Shown: piece after piece, positions 34,397-42,106 of the stretch
How the letters are laid out: each line of letters begins with the position of its first letter
How positions within the stretch are numbered: the first letter of the stretch is position 1
The notes under the pieces: model-generated
What the model saw: the letters and a program-made list of their open reading frames with translations, nothing else
Told to the model about the DNA's origin: nothing
The model's database searches: none
Made by a program: the position numbers and the translations under genes
Source: Miniphocaeibacter sp964345925
GTDB taxonomy: Bacteria; Bacillota; Clostridia; Tissierellales; Peptoniphilaceae
Assembly (NCBI GenBank): GCA_964345925.1
Contig: CAYFSP010000009.1
Coordinates: 1 to 44,160 of the forward strand
Length of the DNA stretch: 44,160 bases
Direction: 5' to 3'

Positions 34397-35283
34397 TTTT
34401 TCATTCTTCCTGAACAATTAATAGGATCCATATGAATCGTTAAATTTACATTACATTCATTTAAAATCCTCTTTTCTAAGTTATCTGCTACTGCATGAAC
34501 ATCTCTAAAGATTAGATGACAAGGAAATTCTATATGAACTGAACCGTAAACATTTCCTCTGCCATATTCATGTAATTCCAAACCATGGACTCCTTTAACA
34601 TAAGTTCCATTTAATAAAATTTCTTCAATTTTTACAATTAAATCTTCACTAGGTACTTGACCTAAAATAATATTAATGGATTCTTTAGCAATATCATATC
34701 CAGATTTTAATATAAAAGCCGAAACTAAAACTCCAATATAGCCATCAAGATTTAAATTCCAGTAATTATATATAAAAATAGATATAATTATTCCAATAGT
34801 TGAGACAATATCACTTAAGGCATCTTTAGCCACGCTTTCTAAAACCAATGAATCAATTTTCTTTCCTATCCTATCATTATAAAAATATATAAATACCTTT
34901 ATAAAAACAGATAAAATAAGAATTATAGTAATAATAAGATTAAATTTTATTTCCTTTGGTTGTAAAATCTTTTCAACAGATGCTTTTAATAATGTTAATC
35001 CTGTAAAAAAAATTAGAAATGATACGACTAAAGATGATATATATTCAAATCTACCGTGACCAAAAGGATGGTCCTCATCAGCTGGTTTTCCTGAAATATA
35101 CGATCCTATTAAAGTAACTATCGAACTTAGAGAGTCTGCTAAGTTATTAAATGCATCCGAAATGACCGCAACCGAATTAATTGTAATTCCAATTGTAAGT
35201 TTCGTTAGAAATAGAATAATATTTAAAATCATTCCCATAATTCCTGATCTTTTAATATATCTATTTCTTAAATTATTATCCAT
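34393..35283 (-). CDS. CDF-family divalent metal exporter
   Basis: The cation diffusion facilitator of 296 residues has six TM helices and a C-terminal cytoplasmic ferredoxin-like domain (about 210-290). Metal-site motifs are SDAFNNLADSLSS in TM2 (Asn46 and Asp50, an NxxxD pair) and KDALSDIVST in TM5 (DxxxD), plus HPFGHGRFEYI between TM2 and TM3. Zinc exporters usually carry HxxxD, so this pattern leans toward Mn2+ or Fe2+; that is inference. It is the first gene of a CDF-Sua5-YwlE-like run. No strong promoter was recognised. Confidence 0.92.
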   Translation of the reverse strand: MDNNLRNRYIKRSGIMGMILNIILFLTKLTIGITINSVAVISDAFNNLADSLSSIVTLIGSYISGKPADEDHPFGHGRFEYISSLVVSFLIFFTGLTLLKASVEKILQPKEIKFNLIITIILILSVFIKVFIYFYNDRIGKKIDSLVLESVAKDALSDIVSTIGIIISIFIYNYWNLNLDGYIGVLVSAFILKSGYDIAKESINIILGQVPSEDLIVKIEEILLNGTYVKGVHGLELHEYGRGNVYGSVHIEFPCHLIFRDVHAVADNLEKRILNECNVNLTIHMDPINCSGRMKK

Positions 35284-35315
35284 AAATTCTCTACTTTCTT
35301 TCTATAACAACATTA

Positions 35316-35341
35316 AAAAAACCTAAATCATTAGGTTTTTT
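35316..35341 (-). terminator. Terminator of the YbaK-like gene
   Basis: An 11-bp stem AAAAAACCTAA/TTAGGTTTTTT with loop ATCA touches the stop codon. A T run follows on the minus strand. Confidence 0.8.
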
Positions 35342-35802
35342 TACTTACTAATATCTATCCAAGATATATATTCTACAATATTTTCTAAATTTTCTACTGT
35401 TAATTCTATAGAGCTATCCTTACTACCACATGAAGGGTGAACTACATCATATTCTTTTAAAGAATTATCCAAATAAATTTTTACATTTTTCTTAACTCCA
35501 AAAGGACAAACTCCTCCAACCTCATGACCTATAAACTCCAATGTTTCATCAGCTGATAACATTTTAGCCTTTACTCCAAAAAAATCTTTATATTTTCTAT
35601 TATCAACTTTTTTATCACCTGCAACAACTACTAAAACAATATCATCCTTCGTTTTAAAAGCTAGTGACTTAGCTATTTGTCCTTCAGTGCATCCAATTTG
35701 TTCAGCTGCCATAGCAGCAGTGGATATTAATTCATCATGAATTGATATCTTGTCTAAAACATTAAATTTTTCCAAATATAATTTTGCATTTTCAATACTC
35801 AT
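35341..35802 (-). CDS. YbaK/EbsC-family aminoacyl-tRNA deacylase
   Basis: This is a trans-editing protein of the YbaK/ProX (INS) superfamily that hydrolyses mischarged tRNA. The start is the ATG at 35802 (MSIENAKLYLEKFNVLDKI, 153 residues), with GGAGG 6 bp upstream. An ATG at 35859 would add 19 unconserved residues. Family features are the Lys in GCTEGQIAKSLAFKT, VVVAGDKKVDNRKYKDFFGVKAKML, the GHEVGGVCPFGV loop, and the terminal DVVHPSCGSKDSSIEL. Which tRNA it edits cannot be told. It is a single gene. Confidence 0.9.
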   Translation of the reverse strand: MSIENAKLYLEKFNVLDKISIHDELISTAAMAAEQIGCTEGQIAKSLAFKTKDDIVLVVVAGDKKVDNRKYKDFFGVKAKMLSADETLEFIGHEVGGVCPFGVKKNVKIYLDNSLKEYDVVHPSCGSKDSSIELTVENLENIVEYISWIDISK

Positions 35803-35843
35803 AAAACACCTCCAAAATATTATATCATAATAATATAAATATA

Positions 35844-35872
35844 TTGTATTAATCAACAATTTATGCTATTAT
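35844..35872 (+). promoter_or_regulatory. tRNA-Leu promoter
   Basis: A -35 box TTGTAT (35844-35849), a 17 bp spacer and a -10 box TATTAT (35867-35872) end 15 bp before the tRNA. Confidence 0.6.
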
Positions 35873-35886
35873 AATAAGGTATTTAA

Positions 35887-35973
35887 GCCGGAGTGGCGGA
35901 ATTGGCAGACGCGCGGGACTCAAAATCCCGTGATGGCAACATCGTATGGGTTCGACCCCCATCCCCGGCACCA
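35887..35973 (+). tRNA. tRNA-Leu (CAA anticodon)
   Basis: This is a class II tRNA of 87 nt including an encoded CCA. It has the D-arm TGGCGGAATTGGCAGACGC, an anticodon stem CGGGA/TCCCG around CTCAAAA (anticodon CAA, reading UUG), a long variable arm (TGATGGCAACATCG), and T stem ATGGG/CCCAT with loop TTCGACC. The acceptor stem GCCGGAG/CCCCGGC has one A-C mismatch at the sixth pair, unusual but tolerable. Confidence 0.95.
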
Positions 35974-36041
35974 TTTTTCATAAAATATTTAGTTTATAGT
36001 ATTTTAAAGTATAAATTTTCATAAATGTACAGTGTAAATAA

Positions 36042-36078
36042 AAGACATGATTTTATAAGTCATGTCTTCTTTTTTTCT
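36042..36078 (+). terminator. tRNA-Leu terminator
   Basis: A 9-bp stem AAGACATGA/TCATGTCTT (36042-36050 and 36060-36068) is followed by C and a run of eight T. It lies about 70 bp after the tRNA 3' end. Confidence 0.8.
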
Positions 36079-36230
36079 ATTATATAAATTTATCATTCTT
36101 AATCTATATTTTATTTTATCATTATATTTATAATCCAATAAAAACTTAAAATAAATAAAGGAATAAAATAACGTCATATAATAGAAAAAGAACTAATCTA
36201 TAAAAAAGTAAAATAATTGAAAGGAAGATA

Positions 36231-36746
36231 ATGGTGAGTATATATTTTTATGGTTGCATTACAATGGATGGTTATTTAGCAGACAAGAATCATAATATAG
36301 ACTGGCTTTATGATATAGGATCTATTGAAGAAACAAATTATTATGATTTTTATAAAAATATGGATATTATAATTATGGGAAAGAAAACATTTGATGAATT
36401 AGCAAAGTCAGAAAGTAATTCTAAATTATACCCTACTACTAAAAATTATGTGTTTACACACGAAAAGGAATTGCCTTTTAAGGAATTTATACCTGTAAAT
36501 GGCAATATTATAGATTTTATAAAATCTATAGAAAAGAATAAAAACATATGGATAGTAGGAGGCAATGAAATCCTTGCTCCGTTATTAAGCAAAAATATGG
36601 TTGATAAAATGATTATTCAAATTGCTCCTATTCTTTTAGGAGAAGGCATTCCACTATTTACTCAAAATAATGAATTAAAAAAATTTAAATTAGAAACTGT
36701 AAATAACTATGGACAATTTGCAGAGTTAGTTTACAATAAAATCTAA
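36231..36746 (+). CDS. DHFR/RibD-C fold reductase family protein
   Basis: The 171-residue cytosolic protein has the dihydrofolate reductase-like fold of the RibD C-terminal domain. Features are the start YFYGCITMDGYLADKNHNIDWL, the NADPH-loop-like IIIMGKKTFDEL, and IWIVGGNEILAPLLSKNMVDKMIIQIAPILLGEGIPLF. Relatives such as YwjB/YyaP are common in Firmicutes, but most have no proven substrate. It is not a classical FolA. AAAGGAAG sits upstream of ATGGTG. It is monocistronic with its own terminator, and marks the start of the less conserved right part of the window. Confidence 0.88.
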   Translation: MVSIYFYGCITMDGYLADKNHNIDWLYDIGSIEETNYYDFYKNMDIIIMGKKTFDELAKSESNSKLYPTTKNYVFTHEKELPFKEFIPVNGNIIDFIKSIEKNKNIWIVGGNEILAPLLSKNMVDKMIIQIAPILLGEGIPLFTQNNELKKFKLETVNNYGQFAELVYNKI

Positions 36747-36994
36747 TTTATTCACTTTGTATAAATCAACACCGATTATTAAAATACCTTTTTCAATAAC
36801 AAGTTATTTATAGTTTTAATTCAATCATATCGTAAGCTTTTTCATAAAAAGGTAAGATGGAAACTAATCCACCTTACCTTTTATAATCTCATCTACCAAT
36901 TTTTCTATTTTATCTATTTAATCTTAATTACATTTACAATATTTTTGTAAAAATTAATATAATTTATAACTGTTGAATTATCATATTAATTTAT
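36747..36994. other. Intergenic region with terminator
   Basis: This stretch holds the terminator at 36847 and otherwise AT-rich DNA. The only coding candidate nearby is the 29-codon minus-strand reading frame listed separately. Confidence 0.5.
36847..36882 (+). terminator. Terminator after the DHFR-fold gene
   Basis: Stem AAAAGGTAAG/CTTACCTTTT (36847-36856 and 36873-36882) is extended by TGG/CCA across one mismatch, about 100 bp past the gene. The T-rich end gives termination on the plus strand; the A-rich start could also serve the minus strand. Confidence 0.65.
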
Positions 36995-37084
36995 CTATTT
37001 TAAAAATCTTAAATTTTTTTCAAGTACTTTAAAATTTATTCTATCTAAATCCACATCATATTCAACTATTAAAATATTAATCAT
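36995..37084 (-). CDS. Possible small protein (29 aa) behind the yccF-like gene
   Basis: A short frame starts at ATG 37084 with GGAGAG three bases upstream, and encodes MINILIVEYDVDLDRINFKV and nine further residues. It lies 14 bp after the YccF-family gene in the same direction, so it could be the second gene of that unit. I recognise no family. The composition is protein-like, but chance cannot be excluded at this length. Confidence 0.25.
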   Translation of the reverse strand: MINILIVEYDVDLDRINFKVLEKNLRFLK

Positions 37085-37098
37085 ACTCTCTCCATTTA

Positions 37099-37461
37099 TT
37101 AATATACTTTTGTTCCAAAAGGCATTAGTGCAAGTTTAGCAAATTTAAAACATTGTAATCCAAATGGTATTCCCACTATTGTAATACATAGTAATGCACC
37201 ATTTATTAATGCCACAATTGCTAGGGGAATTCCACTTAATATAATCCAAAATATATTTGCTGCTGTAGCTAAAAATGTCCCCGTTCCATATTCTACTCTT
37301 TTACCAAAGGGTAGGAAAACAAGTCCCGCTATTTTAAAACATTGTAAGCCAATTGGTATTCCTACTATTGTAATACACCAAAATATACCTGCTAAGGTCC
37401 ATGATATTCCTTGCCAAAAACCACTAAATATAAACCATAAAAAATTTCCAAAACATCCCAT
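37099..37461 (-). CDS. YccF-family inner membrane protein
   Basis: The 120-residue hydrophobic protein is built from two copies of the YccF module. Each has an amphipathic or TM helix followed by the signature: CITIVGIPIGLQCFKIAGLVFLPFG at about 28-52, then CITIVGIPFGLQCFKFAKLALMPFG near 92-116. The internal repeat is obvious from these near-identical blocks. Family function is unknown; members are found widely in the inner membrane. AAGGATG lies upstream of the ATG, at a somewhat long distance. Confidence 0.92.
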   Translation of the reverse strand: MGCFGNFLWFIFSGFWQGISWTLAGIFWCITIVGIPIGLQCFKIAGLVFLPFGKRVEYGTGTFLATAANIFWIILSGIPLAIVALINGALLCITIVGIPFGLQCFKFAKLALMPFGTKVY

Positions 37462-37925
37462 ATTTTCACATCCTTATAATATTAAATCATATATATTATA
37501 TAATGTATTCTAGTAGAAAAAGTTTACAATAATACTAAGAATCTAAATTTTTATTAATATAAGTAATATAAATAATTTAAAATTATTATATCTGCTTAAA
37601 ATTTTTATATCTGCTTAAAATTTTTATATCTGCTTAAAATTTTTATGTAATACTAATATAATATCTTTCTAAACAACTTTATCCTACTATTAAAATTTCT
37701 GATATCATATTTTCAAAGTTTTCTAATTAATTCTTATTGCCAATTTTAACAACTATTTATTAATGGAAGTATTTTAAAATACCTTATTAACGTTTAAACT
37801 TTTCCATTAGTACTGTTTAATCTCAAGGTAAATCATAATACTTTTTTAATTTACATCCTTTATACAATTGCATATAACCTCTTTTGTTTTTTCATATTTA
37901 TAGGAATCACTATTAGTCCATAAAT
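37462..37925. other. Intergenic region with tandem repeat and a possible gene remnant
   Basis: No intact gene is seen. It holds three 19-bp tandem repeats. At its right end, a minus-strand frame (37846 to about 37965) is open for 39 codons in a different frame from the GNAT gene it overlaps, and encodes YYDGENIVNLWTNSDSYKYE. It lacks a start codon. This may be the tail of a lost gene or a former C-terminal extension. Confidence 0.45.
37587..37643. repeat. Tandem repeat, 3 x 19 bp
   Basis: Three exact copies of TATATCTGCTTAAAATTTT begin at 37587, 37606 and 37625, with a partial fourth copy after them. They are contiguous with no spacers. Their likely origin is replication slippage; I see no function. 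Confidence 0.9.
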
Positions 37926-38342
37926 TTACAATGTTTTCTCCATCATAATATGAGGGCAATACTCATCATAGTAAATTTCACCAATGGGTTTATAACCACA
38001 TTTTTCATAAAACCCCTTCACTTCTACTTGAGCTGAAAGCTTTAATTTCCTTGCTTTTATTTCCAATGCCTTTTCTTCTATAGCTAGAATTATCTTTTTC
38101 CCTAGACCATATTTTCTATATTCCTTTAATATTGCAACTCTTCCAATAAAATACTCATTTTTATTCTCTTCATCTTCAAACATTCGTGCTGTACCTACAG
38201 GTTTATTACCATAGTAATAAATTATATGTTTGCAGCCATCATCTATTTCATCAAATTCATTTTCAAATCCCTGTTCCTCTATAAATACAGTCTTTCTAAT
38301 ATTAATTATCTCATTATTTAATCTATTATAAAATTTATACAT
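37926..38342 (-). CDS. GNAT-family N-acetyltransferase
   Basis: The 138-residue acyl-CoA-dependent acetyltransferase has the ElaA/YjcF-like N-terminus (IRKTVFIEEQGFENEFDEIDD, matching the R..VF..EQG pattern). It also has motif A for CoA pyrophosphate binding (GRVAILKEYRKYGLGKKII) and the C-terminal beta-bulge region FYEKCGYKPIGEIYYDEYCPHIMM. The substrate is unknown. It stands alone, with no clear promoter or terminator. Confidence 0.92.
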   Translation of the reverse strand: MYKFYNRLNNEIINIRKTVFIEEQGFENEFDEIDDGCKHIIYYYGNKPVGTARMFEDEENKNEYFIGRVAILKEYRKYGLGKKIILAIEEKALEIKARKLKLSAQVEVKGFYEKCGYKPIGEIYYDEYCPHIMMEKTL

Positions 38343-38421
38343 TTCTTACCTCTCTAATATTTTATACTATATATATAAGAATAAAACTTTCTTTTTAAAG
38401 AGAGTTTATAATAATTTCTAT

Positions 38422-38961
38422 TTATTTATTTCTTATTACTTTTAAATATTTTCCAAGTTTTTTTAAAGCCCAATCATAATGACTTGTTGTTGTAGAAATA
38501 AAATAACTACCTAATGTTGAACCACCTACCCATGAAAATATATTTTTAGTGAAAAGCTCATCATTTGAAAACTCTTCTACAAGTTTTAATACTTCTTTAT
38601 GACTTTTTGCTAAATTAATCTTTGCATCCTATAAACTTGTACTTTGATATTCTTTCCAAATCTCTATATTCATATCGCCATAAGTTCTCCAATTATATCC
38701 ATCTCTTAAAAACTGTTTACCTACACCGTTAATATTTGAATCAACCCATTCTAATAATAAATTATGCCATTCATATAGATGTATTAATATATTCCTTAAA
38801 TTCTTATCTCTATTCCAATGAACTTCTTTTCCTATAAAATCACCATATTCTAATTTAGAGTTTTCTTCTTCATCTGTCATACCATCTATTACTTGAAGTA
38901 ATTTATCATAATTTAAATTTGCTGATTCAATTAAATCAATTTTTGTCGCAGGTCTTGCCAT
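38422..38961 (-). pseudogene. DfsB/ClbS-family four-helix protein, split by an in-frame TAG
   Basis: This is a gene of the ClbS/DfsB family (DinB-like four-helix bundle). The start is the ATG at 38961 (MARPATKIDLIESANLNYDKLL), with GGAG 6 bp upstream. The frame stops at TAG (38629-38631) after WKEYQSTSL. It continues in the same frame for 68 more codons (DAKINLAKSHKEVLKLVEEF through SWVGGSTLGSYFISTTTSHYDWALKKL) to TAA at 38422. The full product would be about 180 residues, the normal family size, and the distal part matches the family C-terminus. A single base change (for example CAG to TAG) explains this. ClbS is a colibactin-resistance cyclopropane hydrolase, but most relatives have no known function. 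Confidence 0.85.
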
Positions 38962-38973
38962 TTCATTCTCCAT

Positions 38974-39204
38974 CTTTAATAATAAAAAATTTATAATAAT
39001 GTATATAGTAACTTATAAAGATGATCCTATTGAAATAAGGGACTAATAATTTCAACTATAGGTAAAATCATCCTTATATTCTTATTATATACTAGAAACA
39101 AAACTTTGAAATTTTTTTATTTAAATATACTTCCTCCTCTACTATATATTTATTATGCTTATTTATACTATAAAATATTCCATATTTTAGAAATATTAAT
39201 TTAA
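38974..39204. other. Intergenic region between the dfsB-like pseudogene and the ABC cassette
   Basis: AT-rich with no gene. A bulged hairpin can form from GATGAT-CCTAT-TGAAAT (39020-39036) and its complements within 39049-39072, 17 pairs in three blocks. It has no T tract. The cassette promoter follows at 39205. Confidence 0.4.
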
Positions 39205-39233
39205 TTGATATTTAATTATTAATTTGTTATACT
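39205..39233 (+). promoter_or_regulatory. Promoter of the ABC-PsuG-like cassette
   Basis: A -35 box TTGATA (39205-39210), an exact 17 bp spacer and a -10 box TATACT (39228-39233) predict a start near 39240 and a 113-nt leader. Confidence 0.7.
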
Positions 39234-39237
39234 CTAT

Positions 39238-39324
39238 TTGCTAATCTTCAAATATATTAACTTATTAAATATATATGGTTTGTATTTTGAAAATAATTTA
39301 TATTTATTAAGATTATTTCAGCAA
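39238..39324 (+). promoter_or_regulatory. Leader whose ends can pair
   Basis: TTGCTAATCTT at the predicted 5' end (39238-39248) is complementary to AAGATT plus AGCAA (39309-39314 and 39320-39324) with a 5-nt bulge. This would close an 11-bp stem over about 60 nt, shortly before the ribosome-binding site. It could be a regulatory leader; I do not recognise a known riboswitch. Confidence 0.35.
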
Positions 39325-39352
39325 ATAATGGATACTCAATTGGGAGAGAATA

Positions 39353-40081
39353 ATGATCTTTTTAAAAGAAATTTCCAAATGGTTTGATAATGTAAATGCC
39401 CTAGACTCTGTAAATATACATATAAAAAAGGGAGAAATTACCCTTCTTATTGGAGGAAACGGTTCTGGTAAATCCACCTTGGCTAAAATTTTGTCTGGTG
39501 ATATTTACCCTACTTCTGGAGAAATAATTATAAATGACGAACCATATGGTCACTTAGACCACAAAAAATCTTTATCCTTAGGAATAAATGAAGTTTATCA
39601 AGATTTTTCATTAGATGAACAAAGAAATATTTTTGAAAATATTTTTATGGGACAAGAGATAAATTATCCTTTAGGATTTTTAAATAAAAGAGCTATGATA
39701 TATAAAACCTTAAAACTATATGAACAAATTGGTGTAAATCCACCAAATCTAAAAACAAAAGTTAAAAATTTATCAGGTGGACAAAGACAAATAGTAGCAA
39801 TATTAAAGGTTTTGCTAAGAGAAACAAGCCTTATAATATTTGATGAACCAACTTCTTCTCTTGGCGTTGAAGAAAGCAAGCAAGTTGAAGAAGTTATTAA
39901 AAATTTAAATTCAACGGGTATAACCATTTTAGTTATAAGTCATGATATAAATCAAATCTATAGATTGGCTGATAATATAGTAGAGCTTAGAAACGGAAAA
40001 TTAATAGCAGAACATAATATTACAGATTACAAAAAAATAAGCAAAGGTGGTGTTTATGAAAAGAAGTTTTATAAAATATAA
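39353..40081 (+). CDS. Sugar/nucleoside-type ABC transporter ATP-binding protein
   Basis: The 242-residue single-domain ATPase is of the carbohydrate-uptake (RbsA/FrcA-like) group. It has Walker A GGNGSGKST (about 34-42), Q-loop EVYQDFSLDEQRNIFENIFMG typical of this group, signature LSGGQRQI, Walker B LIIFDEPTSSLGVEE and switch VISHDINQIYRLADNIVELRNG. Unlike RbsA it has one rather than two nucleotide domains, like FrcA. GGGAGAG precedes the ATG. It is the first gene of the cassette and overlaps the permease gene by 26 bp. Confidence 0.93.
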   Translation: MIFLKEISKWFDNVNALDSVNIHIKKGEITLLIGGNGSGKSTLAKILSGDIYPTSGEIIINDEPYGHLDHKKSLSLGINEVYQDFSLDEQRNIFENIFMGQEINYPLGFLNKRAMIYKTLKLYEQIGVNPPNLKTKVKNLSGGQRQIVAILKVLLRETSLIIFDEPTSSLGVEESKQVEEVIKNLNSTGITILVISHDINQIYRLADNIVELRNGKLIAEHNITDYKKISKGGVYEKKFYKI

Positions 40082-41003
40082 AAACTACCTTACTGATATT
40101 TTCTTAATGATTGTAATCATAATTTTAATTTTGATTTTTTCATATTATTCAGAAAGTTTTTTAACTTTTAGTCAATGGATAAATCTTTTTAATATAGTTT
40201 CATATAGATTAATAATATCTATAGCCATGGGATTCATCTTTGCTTCAGGTGGAATAGACCTTTCAATAAGTTCTATGATTAGTCTTGGTGCAATAATACT
40301 AGGTATATTAATAAAGAAAGATTTTTCAATATATTTTTCTTTGTTAATAACTTCTTTCTTAATAGGGTCTCTCAGCGGTTTAAATGGATATATAATCCAT
40401 AAAACAAAAATAAATGCTTTTATAATCACTCTTGCCTCAGCGTTAATATTTGGAGGACTTGGACTAGTAATAACAAAAGGTGTACCAATATCACGATTTC
40501 CTAAAGAAATTTTTATTATTGGTACATCAAATAAATTATTATCTCCTAGTGTGATAACATCTATAATATTTTTATTATTGGCAATAATGTTTGGATATCA
40601 CCATAAATGGGGACTTTATATTAGAATGATTGGAAGCAATGAACAAAATTTAAAAAGAACAGGAGTAAATACATCTATCTACCAAGTATCAGCATATATT
40701 ATTAAGGGTATAGCAGCTACATTTGTTGGACTAATATTAATGGCAAAATTGAATTCTGCCGAGGTTAATTTAGGTGGTTCACTTGGAATAGATGCCATAA
40801 CTGCAGTAATTCTTGGAGGTGCTACATTAAAAGGCGGTGAATTTAAAATAGCAGGTACAGTACTTTCAGTATTTTTGCTGAGTATTACAAGACTTGGATT
40901 AACTGCAACAAGCGTATCAAGTTATTACCAAGACCTAGTTATAGGACTGATTTTAATGATGGCCGTTTTAATAGCAAATCTATGGAATAAAAAAAATTTA
41001 TAA
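40056..41003 (+). CDS. ABC transporter permease, RbsC/FrcB type
   Basis: The membrane subunit of 315 residues has about eight to ten TM helices. The start is the ATG at 40056 (MKRSFIKYKNYLTDIFL), with AAAGGTGG just upstream; upstream GTG codons fall inside that site. Family landmarks are AMGFIFASGGIDLSISSMISLG, HKTKINAFIITLASALIFGGLGLVITKG, and the late AVILGGATLKGGEFKIAGTVLSVFLL. Members import ribose, other pentoses, autoinducer 2 or nucleosides. The linked PsuG-like gene suggests a ribosyl substrate, which is inference. Confidence 0.92.
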   Translation: MKRSFIKYKNYLTDIFLMIVIIILILIFSYYSESFLTFSQWINLFNIVSYRLIISIAMGFIFASGGIDLSISSMISLGAIILGILIKKDFSIYFSLLITSFLIGSLSGLNGYIIHKTKINAFIITLASALIFGGLGLVITKGVPISRFPKEIFIIGTSNKLLSPSVITSIIFLLLAIMFGYHHKWGLYIRMIGSNEQNLKRTGVNTSIYQVSAYIIKGIAATFVGLILMAKLNSAEVNLGGSLGIDAITAVILGGATLKGGEFKIAGTVLSVFLLSITRLGLTATSVSSYYQDLVIGLILMMAVLIANLWNKKNL

Positions 41004-41020
41004 AAGAGAGGGTAATAAGA

Positions 41021-42106
41021 ATGAAAAAGAAAATAGTAAGTATAATTTGTATCATATCCATTTTATTAGTAACAATAGTAAGTTGTAAGTCAAAAGAAAG
41101 TACATAAGAAACAGTAAATCAAAAAAAAGAAACGGTTGTTCAAGCAGAAAAAGATAATGAAACCGATAAAATATTAAAAGAAATAGAACAAAATATAAAT
41201 GAACAGCTACCTAAAGATATTAAAATAAAAAAAGATTTAAAAGTTGGAGTTCTTATAATTTCAACTACAAATCCTTTTTGGGCAAATATGCAAGAACAAT
41301 ATGAAGCAGCAGGTAAAGAATTAGGAATAAATGTAGAGGTATTAGCTGGCACAACAGAGGGAGATAAAATTTCTCAAATGGAAACATTAGATACTATGGC
41401 TACAAAGGATTACGATGCTGTTATTGTATCACCAATAGATGGTACAAATTTAAATCCTGCTATAGTTAAATTAAATGAATTGAAAATACCAGTAATAAAT
41501 TTAGGACCTGGTGTTGATACAGAGAGTTTAAGTGAAGCAGGCGGTCATTTAGACGGTAAAATAACTGTAAACTTTGAAGAACAAGGACAAATAGTTGTAA
41601 AGGACATGGTCAAAAGATTAGATGGAAAAGGTGAAGTGGCAATACTTGAAGGATTGGCTGGTGCTGGACAAAGTGAAGGTAGAACTAATGGAGCTAAAGC
41701 TGAAATAGAAAACAATGAAGGTTTAAAATTGGTTTCAAGTCAACCTTGCGATTGGGATAATGCAAAGGCATACGAAGCAACTACTACAATATTAAAAGAG
41801 TATCCAGATTTAAAAGCAATATTTGCTTGCAACGATATAATGGCATTAGCAGCAAGTGAAGCTGTAAAGGATTCTGGAAAAAAAGATATTTTAATATATG
41901 GTGTTGATGGTACTAAAGATGCAATTAATGCAATTAAAAGTAAAGAATTGACAGGTTCTGTAACTTATTCAAGTTCAGTTTATACAAAAGCAGCTCTTAA
42001 ACTTGCAGCTGCAATAGAAAGTGGAGAAAAAATCGATAAGCCTATTTACTCTCCTCTAGTTGTAATTCTTCCAGAAACAGTAAATGCATATGAAAACTGG
42101 AAATAA
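41021..42106 (+). pseudogene. Sugar-binding lipoprotein (RbsB-like), in-frame TAA after the lipobox
   Basis: From ATG 41021 (AGAGGG upstream) the frame encodes a lipoprotein signal ending TIVSC (Cys22), then KSKEST and a TAA at codon 29 (41105-41107). The same frame then runs open to 42106 with a full periplasmic-binding-protein type 1 domain (VGVLIISTTNPFWANMQEQY, YDAVIVSPIDGTNLNPAI, AILEGLAGAGQSEGRTNGAK, AIFACNDIMALAA, YGVDGTKDAI). Total length would be 361 residues, normal for RbsB-type proteins. GAA to TAA is the simplest cause. No ribosome-binding site for a restart is evident. Without readthrough the importer lacks its receptor. Confidence 0.9.

Noticed and set aside
37587..37643. Short repeats considered as a CRISPR array
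   Set aside because: The 19-bp units are contiguous with no spacers, only three copies exist, and no cas genes are nearby. It is a simple tandem repeat.
38629..38631. Pyrrolysine or programmed readthrough at the TAG
   Set aside because: DfsB-like proteins have no known Pyl residue and no pyl genes are visible. A point mutation or sequencing error is simpler, and a TAA interruption lies nearby.
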